This document shows, in pieces, positions 11,286 to 21,154 of a stretch of 64,000 bases of DNA (the first letter of the stretch is position 1; every line of letters starts with the position of its first letter). The stretch is from Hofstenia miamia (taxonomy: Eukaryota; Xenacoelomorpha; Acoela). Location: contig SCFE01000042.1 in the NCBI GenBank assembly GCA_004352715.1, positions 635,645 through 699,644 of the forward strand, written 5' to 3'. Made by a program: the position numbers and the translations under genes. The notes below the pieces were generated by a model, which saw only the letters and a list, made by a program, of their open reading frames with translations, was not told the origin of the DNA and made no database searches.

Positions 11286-11796
11286 TTAAATAAGTTCCAA
11301 AGTTTGTACCTGATAAGGATACAGATTCAAATCCATTTGCAAGGTTCTATGGATAGAGTTTCTTGTTAGTGCAAGCTCCTGAGAACCTCTGGGAATGGAA
11401 TTTTTGGGACTTTGAACCACAGAGTTTCTGACTGCGTTGACATTGATTGCCGACCTGCCAGTTCTTTGTGTGCTTGATCTTGTTTCATTCAGATTGTTAA
11501 CACTCCCATGTTCTCTAAATTTTTCCACTTGTAATTGAATCTTACGGCGACTTGGTTTCGCACTTGTTTTAAAATAAGCTGCAAACCGTCTAAGTCTTCA
11601 CATAGACCTTGGTTTCAATGTCCCACTCCACAATTTTTGCTCACATATGTACACCATCCTGGCCAAAATATTAAAATATTGTTGTCAAACAAATCTCCTA
11701 TTCTTAGCTAGTCACTGCTGAAAAGATGAAAGTGTTAGAGTAAAGAATAAAAAACACAGACCAAAACAAAAGTGTTACATTTTTTGGGACACCGTG
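11286..11796 (-). mobile_element. mariner-like element fragment (DUF4817-type HTH), copy 1
   Basis: Minus-strand frame 11528-11286 (extending upstream to about 11570) encodes an N-terminal DNA-binding region: VEKFREHGSVNNLNET, RTGRSAINVNAVRNSVV, and QELALTRNSIHRTLQ with DLNLYPYQVQ. I recognise this as the DUF4817-type helix-turn-helix of Tc1/mariner relatives common in arthropods. The 5' end in element sense is the terminal repeat TTTTTTGGGACACCGTG ending at 11796, followed by TA. The catalytic domain is missing. From 11402 it is nearly identical to 13816 onward. Confidence 0.75.
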
Positions 11797-11798
11797 TA

Positions 11799-12729
11799 AT
11801 AGTGTAGGTGTTCAAAGTTGGATGTATATTGTTTTATTAGAAAAAATTGTTTCAATTTTTTTCTCAAATTTTTTTCGTTTTTTTGTATCCGCGTTTCATA
11901 ATCTAAATTATTCCACAATTTAATTGTTATGTGATGAAAACCATTAGAATTTTTATCTAAAGATAGAAATTTTTGCGATCGCTCATTTAATTTAATATAG
12001 TCAAGTCATTAAGGAAAAGGAGAGATTTTTGTAGAGAATTGAATTTAAATAACATAGAGAGCATATACAGATGAATTTCGTAGAACGGAGATAATATTTT
12101 ATATTAGTTACGATATACTGATGCTTCGTCATGCTGTTGTGCTAAGTTTAGTTTTTATACACCAATTGCATGTCTTTGATAGAAGTCTACGATGTTTCGA
12201 ATTTCGGATAGTTAAAAAAAGAACAGTATTGAAAATGAGAAAAGCAGAATGCATGTATCAGGTGTTTATGATAATTGCTTGATATTACATTGCGTACGTG
12301 ATGAAGATATCTAATGCCCGCAGTTATTTTTTGCATCTTATTCAGTAGAAATTTTTCAAATTTTAATTCATTATCTATCTCCACCTTCAAATAGCTAACT
12401 AACCCACTTTTCTTTATTGGCCTTTTATTTATTTCAAGTTCTATATCACTTATTAGATTTCTTTGTACCTTCGGTGAGAAAATTATAAATTGTGTTTTTT
12501 TCAAGATTTAGTTTTGATTACTTGTTTGTAAAATAGTTTAATTTTTCTACATCTGTTTGGAGGTTTTTTGTAGCATTAAAAGCATAATTTTGCGGTATTT
12601 ATTAGGCATGTGTCGTTGACATATTGGTAAATGTCGCTGTGTTTAACATGTTCAATTATATCATTTACATAAATTGCAAATAAAATAGGGCCAATGACAG
12701 TACCTTGGGGCACCCCACGGTTTAATAAT
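11799..12729 (-). mobile_element. LINE-B RT C-terminal part, copy 1
   Basis: Minus strand. The clearest frame is 12504-12187, with KKTQFIIFSPKVQRN, then LKVEIDNELKFEKFL and YHKHLIHAFCFSHFQYCSF: the post-catalytic RT motifs seen also in LINE-B2 (19625-20638). Upstream, at about 12730-12610, the GVPQG and YxDDT region is readable with substitutions, YVNDTCL in place of FADDTCL. Frames are broken on both sides. Confidence 0.8.
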
Positions 12730-12931
12730 CAGTGGTGGCGGCTATGGGTAGGCAAGGTGGACTTGATCCACCTTGAAAAACAAGATTTAATGGCAATCAA
12801 TACTAATTTACTACCCCAATTTTGAATTAAATAAACAGATTATGATATTACAAAAACAATGTACATGTAGACAGCTAGTTTTCTTAAAATGCCAAATATT
12901 AACAAATAAAAACAAATGTTACAGCAGTAAG
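12730..12931 (+). mobile_element. hAT left end, copy 1, cut at N
   Basis: Starts with CAGTGGTGGCGGCTATGG and is the same as the first 202 bp of the complete element at 15144-16863. It stops at the N at 12932, so the rest is not assembled here. Confidence 0.8.
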
Positions 12932-12932
12932 N

Positions 12933-13477
12933 ATATATTTCGCGTTTCATAAGTTCTTCCAACCGCCACCATTAATTTAGTATTGCTAGAAAAAGGATTG
13001 GTACTATTTAAAACAAATGTTTTTCAAGGTATTTTTGATGTTTTCTTTTTAAATTTACACAGCGCTTTATGAAAAGTTTGAAAAATAATTTTGGGGTTTC
13101 GTAATTTCATAACCGATTTTTATGAAAAAACATACGTTTTGTTTACATGTATGCAACGAAAAATTAATGTTAATAAGAGTTCATAATTCAATGTTCACTA
13201 CCATATGAATTTTTAGTATAAGCTTAGCATCAAAAATTGGGCCTGTGTAAGAGCAAAAAAAACTGTTTTAAACGCTCAAAATGTCTTATTGTAAAAAATA
13301 CACTTTTTTGCCTAACCCTAGCCACAACTAATTATTTCCAGGATTGTAATGGTCCTGTTTATCAATTAAAGAACATATTATTTCTTATATATTCAAATAC
13401 TAAAATTCTCTGACAACTTACATCAACTAACATCAGCACAGGGTAAATGAGAGTTTTAAAAACACTATTTGCTTGTA
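12933..13477. other. No gene recognised
   Basis: AT-rich with no ORF or repeat end recognised until the mariner terminal repeat at 13478. The left end is a contig join (N at 12932). Confidence 0.4.
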
Positions 13478-14210
13478 CAGGGCGTCCTAAACAATTGTAA
13501 CACTTTTACATTGCAATTAATTTTTGATTTTAGCATGAAATTAGTAGTGCTTTTGCTAACAGATAGAGTATATTTTCTCCTGATGGAATGAAGTCATAAT
13601 TCCTACATTGAAGTTCAATTCAGTTATTTATTCATTCTTGATCTCCTTCATCAATTCATTAAGCCATTCACCCATTTCCATTCTTCTTTCCATGCCAAAA
13701 TCTGTCAATTTGTGTGTTATCTGTACCTTATAAGAATACAGATTCAAATCCATTCGCAATTCTATGGATAGAGTTTCTTGTTAGTACAAAATCCTGAGAA
13801 CGTCTGCAAATAGACTTTTGGGACTTTGAACCACAGAGTTTCTGACTGCGTTGACATTGATTGCCGACCTGCCAGTTCTTTGTGTGCTTGATCTTGTTTC
13901 ATTCAGATTGTTAACACTCCCATGTTCTCTAAATTTTTCCACTTGTAATTGAATCTTACGGCGACTTGGTTTCGCACTTGTTTTAAAATAAGCTGCAAAC
14001 CGTCTAAGTCTTCACATAGACCTTGGTTTCAATGTCCCACTCCACAATTTTTGCTCACATATGTACACCATCCTGGCCAAAATATTAAAATATTGTTGTC
14101 AAACAAATCTCCTATTCTTAGCTAGTCACTGCTGAAAAGATGAAAGTGTTAGAGTAAAGAATAAAAAACACAGACCAAAACAAAAGTGTTACATTTTTTG
14201 GGACACCGTG
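13478..14210 (-). mobile_element. mariner-like element with both terminal repeats, internally deleted (733 bp), copy 2
   Basis: The left end CAGGGCGTCCTAAACAATTG and the reverse complement of the right end (ending GGGACACCGTG) pair as imperfect terminal inverted repeats of about 30 bp, both running into GTAACACTTTT. Both sides are flanked by TA (13476-13477 and 14211-14212), the Tc1/mariner target duplication. It retains the DUF4817-like HTH region, minus strand, about 13720-13990, now frameshifted. The DDE catalytic part is gone, so this is a non-autonomous deletion derivative. Confidence 0.8.
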
Positions 14211-15345
14211 TAATAGTGTAGGTGTTCAAAGTTGGATGTATATTGTTTTATTAGAAAAAATTGTTTCAATTTTTTTCTCAAATTTTTTTCGTTTTTTTGT
14301 ATCCGCGTTTCATAATCTAAATTATTCCACAATTTAATTGTTATGTGATGAAAACCATTAGAATTTTTATCTAAAGATAGAAATTTTTGCGATCGCTCAT
14401 TTAATTTAATATAGTCAAGTCATTAAGGAAAAGGAGAGATTTTTGTAGAGAATTGAATTTAAATAACATAGAGAGCATATACAGATGAATTTCGTAGAAC
14501 GGAGATAATATTTTATATTAGTTACGATATACTGATGCTTCGTCATGCTGTTGTGCTAAGTTTAGTTTTTATACACCAATTGCATGTCTTTGATAGAAGT
14601 CTACGATGTTTCGAATTTCGGATAGTTAAAAAAAGAACAGTATTGAAAATGAGAAAAGCAGAATGCATGTATCAGGTGTTTATGATAATTGCTTGATATT
14701 ACATTGCGTACGTGATGAAGATATCTAATGCCCGCAGTTATTTTTTGCATCTTATTCAGTAGAAATTTTTCAAATTTTAATTCATTATCTATCTCCACCT
14801 TCAAATAGCTAACTAACCCACTTTTCTTTATTGGCCTTTTATTTATTTCAAGTTCTATATCACTTATTAGATTTCTTTGTACCTTCGGTGAGAAAATTAT
14901 AAATTGTGTTTTTTTCAAGATTTAGTTTTGATTACTTGTTTGTAAAATAGTTTAATTTTTCTACATCTGTTTGGAGGTTTTTTGTAGCATTAAAAGCATA
15001 ATTTTGCGGTATTTATTAGGCATGTGTCGTTGACATATTGGTAAATGTCGCTGTGTTTAACATGTTCAATTATATCATTTACATAAATTGCAAATAAAAT
15101 AGGGCCAATGACAGTACCTTGGGGCACCCCACGGTTTAATAATCAGTGGTGGCGGCTATGGGTAGGCAAGGTGGACTTGATCCACCTTGAAAAACAAGAT
15201 TTAATGGCAATCAATACTAATTTACTACCCCAATTTTGAATTAAATAAACAGATTATGATATTACAAAAACAATGTACATGTAGACAGCTAGTTTATTTA
15301 AAATGCCAAATATTAACAAATAAAAACAAATGTTACAGCAGTAAG
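13816..15345. repeat. 1.53-kb near-identical duplicate, copy 2
   Basis: Second copy of 11402-12931. Here the sequence continues through a complete hAT element. Confidence 0.9.
14213..15143 (-). mobile_element. LINE-B RT C-terminal part, copy 2 (3' half of a split LINE)
   Basis: Minus-strand frame 14918-14601 and flanks carry the same RT thumb motifs as copy 1. The reading continues to 15143, where a hAT begins; the 5' half of the same LINE resumes at 16872. The RT is broken by frameshifts, and the YxDD box is substituted. Confidence 0.8.
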
Positions 15346-16863
15346 TACAATTTGTAATGCAATTTTTGGCAGCTTGGCGTTGAGTTCTAAATTTCCAATT
15401 TATCCAATCAGAATTGTTCATCAGAAGGCGGGCCAAATTGCCGCCATCCACCTTTCTCTTAAACAATGCGTATGCAATATTCAAAACCAACGGCCAATCA
15501 AAAACTGCGCACGCTTGCAAAGGTGGAATAACATGAAATAGTACACCTTTCGTGAGACGAACTTTCTCTGGTTTAACCACTCTACTTAAATGTCACTTCA
15601 ATCGCCTATCTCCTCAAAGCTGGCCAATTTTTAAAATTAAGCTATTTTTCGAATTTTACTTGCAGACGCCCTAAAATATTTTCAAAATTGAAAAAAAAGT
15701 TTTTTTCAAGATTTATCGATGAAAAATCAAATAGACTACAATTTTGAAGATAGGATATATACTGAACAAGCTATATGGCCTACTAAAAATAGCCTACTTT
15801 GTAGAACATTTCCAAATCTTAGAAATTTTTTTATATACATCCCATTCAATGTTATAGCTACCATTTTAAAGCTGAAGACAGCTTTCACCTGGTGTTTCTC
15901 TATCAAACGTATATAGTATGCTAAGGTCTGCTCTTTTTTACGATTTTATTAAAATATTGGCAAATGCCCTCTTGATTATTTTAACCATTTTGGCAAATTC
16001 TTGAATTGCATGAAAAGTTTGTTGTGTACATATTTTGAGGTTAATATATCAAGAAACTATAAGGATATTAGATGAGGATCATTTTGACACTATTGAAAAT
16101 TCTCAAACTCTCGAAGTTTGTAATTGAGTATTGCATTTATTATGGGTCATATTCTAATTCTATTTGCATTTTAAGATGCGTAAGAAAAACTGCTTTCAAA
16201 TGGTATTTCAAATATTTAATTCTATAATCAGCAGGCCATGGACATGGATAGACTCAATCTATTGTCTAGGATATGGGGAAATAGGTGAAACATTAGAAAC
16301 ATATACTTTTATTCTGTTAATACTTCCGGAGAGGTGGATTAAATGAATAAATGTGATCAAACGCATACCATAACAATCCTACTAAGATCCTATCCTAAGA
16401 ATCTCAACTTCATTATGATTTGGAACCATTATTGAAATTTCACTTATTTCAACCCTCTTGAACTCAAAATCACTGTTTTAAAATGCATTTAACATAATTT
16501 CGTTTTACTTGGCACTGGGCTGCCTTAGACTGACAATATATACAAACAAAACAAAAACAATAAGCCTATTATATTTGTTGTCATGTCAGTCATAAGAAAA
16601 TTGATGAGCGTCTTCAAAATCTAGATTTTTTGTATTTTAGGTTCCTGGTTTAACACGTTTGCTGCTTGGTTTAAATAGTGGTCGAGAGATCTTAATTTCA
16701 TTGCTACGTTTTCATATTTCAATTATCATTGATTTTCCTCAAAATTATGAGCAAATTTATTAATGTATCAGTGTAATATTTGCTGAAAACTAAAAATGTA
16801 AGAATATTATAGTTTTGCATTTAGTGTGGTCCACCCTGCACATAATGCCATACGCCGCCACTG
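15144..16863 (+). mobile_element. Non-autonomous hAT element, 1,720 bp
   Basis: The ends CAGTGGTGGCGGCTATGG (left) and, reverse-complemented, CAGTGGCGGCGTATGGCA (right) are typical hAT termini. The flanks TTAATAAT (15136-15143) and TAAATAAT (16864-16871) form an 8-bp target duplication with one mismatch, as expected for hAT. It splits a LINE-B copy. The interior has short ORFs (15254-15580, 15719-15916, 16164-16346) without hAT transposase motifs, so it needs a transposase from elsewhere. Orientation is arbitrary. Confidence 0.85.
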
Positions 16864-16871
16864 TAAATAAT

Positions 16872-17290
16872 AAACGTTTAATAATAAAAAACGGGAGACT
16901 ATAAGAAGCGGTTGATTTGTTGGTATCAAGTTTCTTAACAATGTTTTCTAATTCATTAATTGTAGTAAGTCGAAAGTAAACTTGTTTGTTTTATCTTATA
17001 AGCTGGAAAATTGAAATTTCCAATTTCTTCGAATTTTGAATCTAAATGATTTAGTATTTGAGTTTTGTCGGTTACAGTCGTATTATTGATGTTTAATTCA
17101 TTTATTTCGGATGAAAGACCTTTAGATTTTCCAATACATTTTTGGACGTATCGCCATTTTTCTCGAGTCGAATTGAATTGCTTAAAGAATTTTTGCCGAG
17201 CTTTGGTAAAATTTTTTGTTCTTAATTGTTGAATTACTTTCTTTGATCTTTCGTAATTAGTCCATTAGACTTTGTCGGCTCGGATTTCGC
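16872..17290 (-). mobile_element. LINE-B 5' half: EN-RT linker and start of RT
   Basis: Minus strand, frames broken. The linker reads with a FNSTREKWRYVQKCIGKSKG block (near 17190-17130) and INELENIVKKLDTNKS (near 16965-16920), the block just before RT motif 1. The latter aligns with RELETIVQNLDVNKSSG in LINE-B2 at about 21100-21150. It continues the LINE interrupted by the hAT at 15144-16863. Confidence 0.75.
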
Positions 17291-18023
17291 AAGTTCAAAT
17301 AATTCTGGGAACATTAATGAAGTATTTTAATATAATCAAACAACCATTGAAATATTGGCTAAGCGAGCACTATTGATTATTTAATTTAACAACTATAAAT
17401 AATTTACAAATTAGTTTATCATAATTTTTTCAAGCGCGCACTGGTGATTTTTAATCTGCCCAATCGTTTATTTTAGATCGAAAATACCAACTTTCAATAA
17501 AAAATTTTTCTTTCTCATTAGTTGGAGCCGTGGTAGCACGGCTAGTAACAAGTGACGTCACTAATGGGGTGCGACCGCATCAGGCAATACAATTTTTTAT
17601 TCTGCAAAAGTAGAAATAAAACTTATCATAGGCCATTTTAAACAAGTTTGGAATTTGGGAGCTTTTTGGGTCAAACATCAAAATAACAAAGTAATTATAT
17701 AAATATAGCAAAAAATTGAACTCCAATATTGAAAAAATCTTTAATAAACAATTTTGGAGGTCGAATAGCTATGTAGATCCAAAATATTTAGAAAGAATTA
17801 TCTAGTATACACACAAGCGGTTACTGAAAATTTAATACATAAACTTGGGAGTTGTTGGGCGGAGTCCCGAATTTGCATCCCGCACCAGGGCCCAAATTTA
17901 CAATGACGTGGTGATGGTAATATGAAAAAATAATTCTTTTTGCATCCTTAAAAATTAGATTGTACACTACAAAACAATGCCTAATATTGCATATACATAC
18001 ATTGTATTAGGCTCATACTGTAA
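17291..18023. other. No gene recognised
   Basis: AT-rich. It holds a palindromic TGACGTCA at about 17552-17559, which could be chance. No coding similarity found. Confidence 0.4.
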
Positions 18024-19440
18024 TGGAAAAAAGAATTCGGCCACCCATGATTTGTCATAAATATTTCTAAGAAATGGACGCCAAGAATGTCGTAGTTATG
18101 TACATAATTAGATCTGGGGTTGCAGAAAGAGGAATTCATCAATGTTGAGACATAATTATCACTGTTTACTTTAAATCTCAAGGAGAAATGCTACAATGAT
18201 TGTGGTTAGCTAATCTTTTCTTGGAAAAATGTATTCGGCCACTTCAGACCAAATCAGAGAATCTGTAAAAAATTTCATTGGTTAAGCGTTTTTCAGTCTA
18301 TTTTTATTGAAAATGTCTAATAACAGTTTTCTTCGGCATATATGATGCCTGGTTACGTACCTCTTGCCATCCGCGAGTTAATTATCTCCAAAAATTTGGA
18401 AGGGATGAGTCAATGTAATATAGCCCGACTTGTAGAGCAACCTCGAAGTACTGTCGGGGATATCATCAGACGTTTCACTTCTGAAAACTGAAAACATCAT
18501 TGTCCCCAAGCCAAAGTCTGGAAGACCTCCAAAATCTCCCAATCAGCTCTTATGTGCCTTTCAAAGCGAAATCCCAGGAAGACTTCAGAGGAATTTCGAA
18601 AGGAAAGGGCTGATGGTCACCTTGTGGCAGCAAAAACTGTGCGAAGCATCCTGAAGAAGTACTCAATTGGGACTTTCGGGGCACCCAGAAAGCCATTTTT
18701 AACCTCAAAGCAAAGATTATGCCGGGTGAGGTGGGCCAATTTAATGAGAGACAATTTATCTAAACATTGGTCTAATGTTATATTTTCAGATGAGTCAAGA
18801 TTTGAACTATACTCATCGAAAGGAATGTTGATAAAGAGACCAACTGGGCAGAAGTTCAGATTCTTGCCTCAAATTAGTAGGGGACCATGAATTATGGTGG
18901 GAAGTCTGTAATAGTATGGGGTGCAATATGGGAGTGTGGCTTTCGTAAGATTGTTCACATCATTGGCATTCTCCTAAGCTCTTAATATTCTCGGATTCTA
19001 GAAAAGTAACTCTTCCCGCTCCTTTAAAGTGATCAATATATCATCAGGATGGTGCTCCATGTCATACCTCAAAAGAAATAAAAAATTTCCTCCACAATAA
19101 TGGGGTTGCTATCCTTGTTAGCTGGCCTGGCCAGTCTCCAGACCTTAACATTATCGAAAATATGTGGAAAGAGGTCAAATACCGAACTGGACAGCATACT
19201 CTTCACACTGAAGACGAGCTGTAGAGCGCAATAAAAAAAATTATGTAATTCCCAACAGCTTTCTTGAAAGACTTTTGCTTCAAATCGCCTTGAAGCTGTT
19301 ATTCGCTCAAAAGGACACCCTAGAAAATATTAGAAGTTGTTGCTAAGTGCTTGTATTGCATCAATTATTAATTTATGTATCTTATTTTGAATTTACTTTT
19401 TTTGGATTTGCTCATTTGTTGGCCGAATACATTTTTCCAA
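18024..19440 (+). mobile_element. Tc1-like transposon with IR/DR-type ends
   Basis: The inner inverted repeats TTGGAAAAATGTATTCGGCC (18221-18240) and its exact reverse complement (19421-19440) flank a Tc1 transposase pseudogene. A second, direct copy of the left repeat, TGGAAAAAAGAATTCGGCC, lies about 200 bp outside at 18024, which is the IR/DR arrangement of many Tc1 elements. The corresponding outer right repeat is not seen: LINE-B2 begins at about 19481, so the right end is probably truncated. Confidence 0.8.
18345..19335 (+). pseudogene. Tc1 transposase, multiply frameshifted
   Basis: A likely ATG at 18345 opens an HTH region (MPGYVPLAIRELIIS, then a MSQCNIARLVEQPRSTV block). The clearest frame is 18552-18890, with RKTSEEFRKE, the second HTH (AKTVRSILKKYSIGTFGAP) and FSDESRFELY, which holds the first catalytic Asp. 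Around 19123-19170 the hallmark WPGQSPDLNIIENMW appears, with the second Asp, followed about 34 residues later by the expected Glu region. Several stops and frameshifts between motifs make it inactive. The DD34E Tc1 type is inferred from motif spacing. Confidence 0.85.
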
Positions 19441-19480
19441 TGCAAGTTTTCTAATTTTGATTAAAAATTAATAGCTAAAT

Positions 19481-21150
19481 AATAATAAGAGTCAAGGCAA
19501 ATTTATTGCAGTAAATAAATGACAGTAAAAAAGCTACCAACTACAAATACATGTATTTACAAAATAATAATAAAATATATATATAGAATAAATGTGTGTG
19601 TGTGTGGCTATGTGTGTGGTGAGCTCAGTGTAAAAAACCTGTAAATGTGTTTAGCATGTTTGTGTCTCCGATTGTATTTTGTCGATGTAAAAGTATGATT
19701 TTTAATATTTTTCTAAATTTTTTTAAATTTTTTTCTATTCTTATTTCATTTTCTAAATCATTCCAAATATTAGAGGCTGCTCGGTGAAAACTAGGATAGG
19801 AAATACTGCTACAAATAAACTTATGTGATCGAAGATTTACTTTTAAGTAATTATCAAGAAAAGAAATTGATTGTCGGCCATATTTATACTTAAATAAAAT
19901 TGAAGCTGCATGGAATTGTACTTGATATGGCGGGGATAATATATTATCCTTTCGTCCGTATTCACTAACATGGTCATGCTTACTTGCAAAATTTAATGTT
20001 TTTAGTGCCCAATTAAAAGTTTTTGATAATAAATAGCGGCTTTTTGAATTAAAATTTATAAATATAAATGAACAATAATGTAATTGCGATAAACAAAAGG
20101 TATGTAATAATTGAACGTGATAATCGGGTCCAAAATTTCTGAGGTGGTATAAGTATCTAACCCCAGAAGCCATTTTTTGTAACTTTTTTAGGAGAAATTT
20201 TTCGAATTTTAAATCTTTGTCAATATCAACACCTAAATATGTAACATGATCAGATTGTTTTATTGGAACACTGTTAACAATTAATTCGATCTTTTTTGTT
20301 ATTTCTTTTACAGAATTGGGGCAAAATAGAATGAATTGCGTTTTTTCAATATTAATTTTTAATTGATTGGATGAGAAATACCTAGAAAGATTTTCAATTT
20401 CACTTTGTAAATTTTTTGTAGCCCTAAATGCATCATTATCTTTATTTATGAGGCAAGTATCATCAGCAAATTGATATATTTCACTATGTTTTACATGTTT
20501 AATTATGTCATTTACATATATTGCAAATAAAATTGGCCCTAGTACTTTGCCTTGAGGCACTCCTCGATCGGTTTCAATATAATCAGATTTCATATTATTC
20601 ATTAAAACACGCTGTTTTCTATTTTCTAAAAAACTCATAAGTAACTTAATTCAATTTTGTTGAAATCCGTAATTTTTAAGTTTAATCGACAAAATTTCAA
20701 AGTTCATTGAATTAAAAGCTTTGCTTTATTCTAGAAGTGCTATGCAACTGGATTTATTTTGAGATTTGAGGATATTTTTTCAGTAATTGAAATAATTGCA
20801 TCACTTGTACTATGTTTAGCGCGGTAACCATATTGTTTAGATGGTAAGATATTCTCAGATGTAAGGTATTGGTTGATTTGAATGTGCAATAATTTTTTGA
20901 ATAATTTACTAAAAGGGTGTGTTATTGAGATTGGCCTATAATTTTTAGCAATGAGGGGATCTCCATTTTTATGTTATATCTGACTTTTTCATTATTTCCG
21001 GAAATTTGTTTTCAACTATACATTGATTAAATGCAAATGATAGATGTTCGCCAAATATATGAACGAATTTCTTAATGATAAAGTACGGTAAATGAGTGGA
21101 ACCTGAAGATTTATTGACGTCTAAATTTTGTACAATAGTTTCTAATTCTC
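19481..21150 (-). mobile_element. LINE-B2: RT of a Jockey-like LINE, best preserved copy
   Basis: Minus strand. The frame 20638-19625 (337 codons) holds GVPQGKVLGPILFAIYVND (motif B), YQFADDTCLI (motif C, FADD box), NIEKTQFILF and VTYLGVDIDKDLKFEKFL (motifs D-E), then the thumb and a C-terminal FHRAASNIWNDLE motif. Upstream segments 21150-20640 give the fingers (KNYRPISITHPFSKLFKK) and motif A with an in-frame stop near 20730. The 3' end is an A/T-rich tail with AATAAT at about 19481-19500, and a (TG)n run lies at 19594-19620. The YADD-type metal ligands are intact, but the 5' end is lost near the piggyBac at 21155. Confidence 0.85.
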
Positions 21151-21154
21151 TTAA

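Larger units (their letters stand above)
11402..12931. repeat. 1.53-kb near-identical duplicate, copy 1
   Basis: Matches 13816-15345 at offset 2,414 with only a couple of differences seen (near 12893). It ends exactly at the single N at 12932. Upstream of 11402 the two copies differ at about a tenth of positions, so identity changes abruptly. Confidence 0.9.

Noticed and set aside
17552-17559. TGACGTCA (CRE-like palindrome)
   Set aside because: A single 8-mer in transposon-rich intergenic DNA without a nearby gene is not evidence of regulation.
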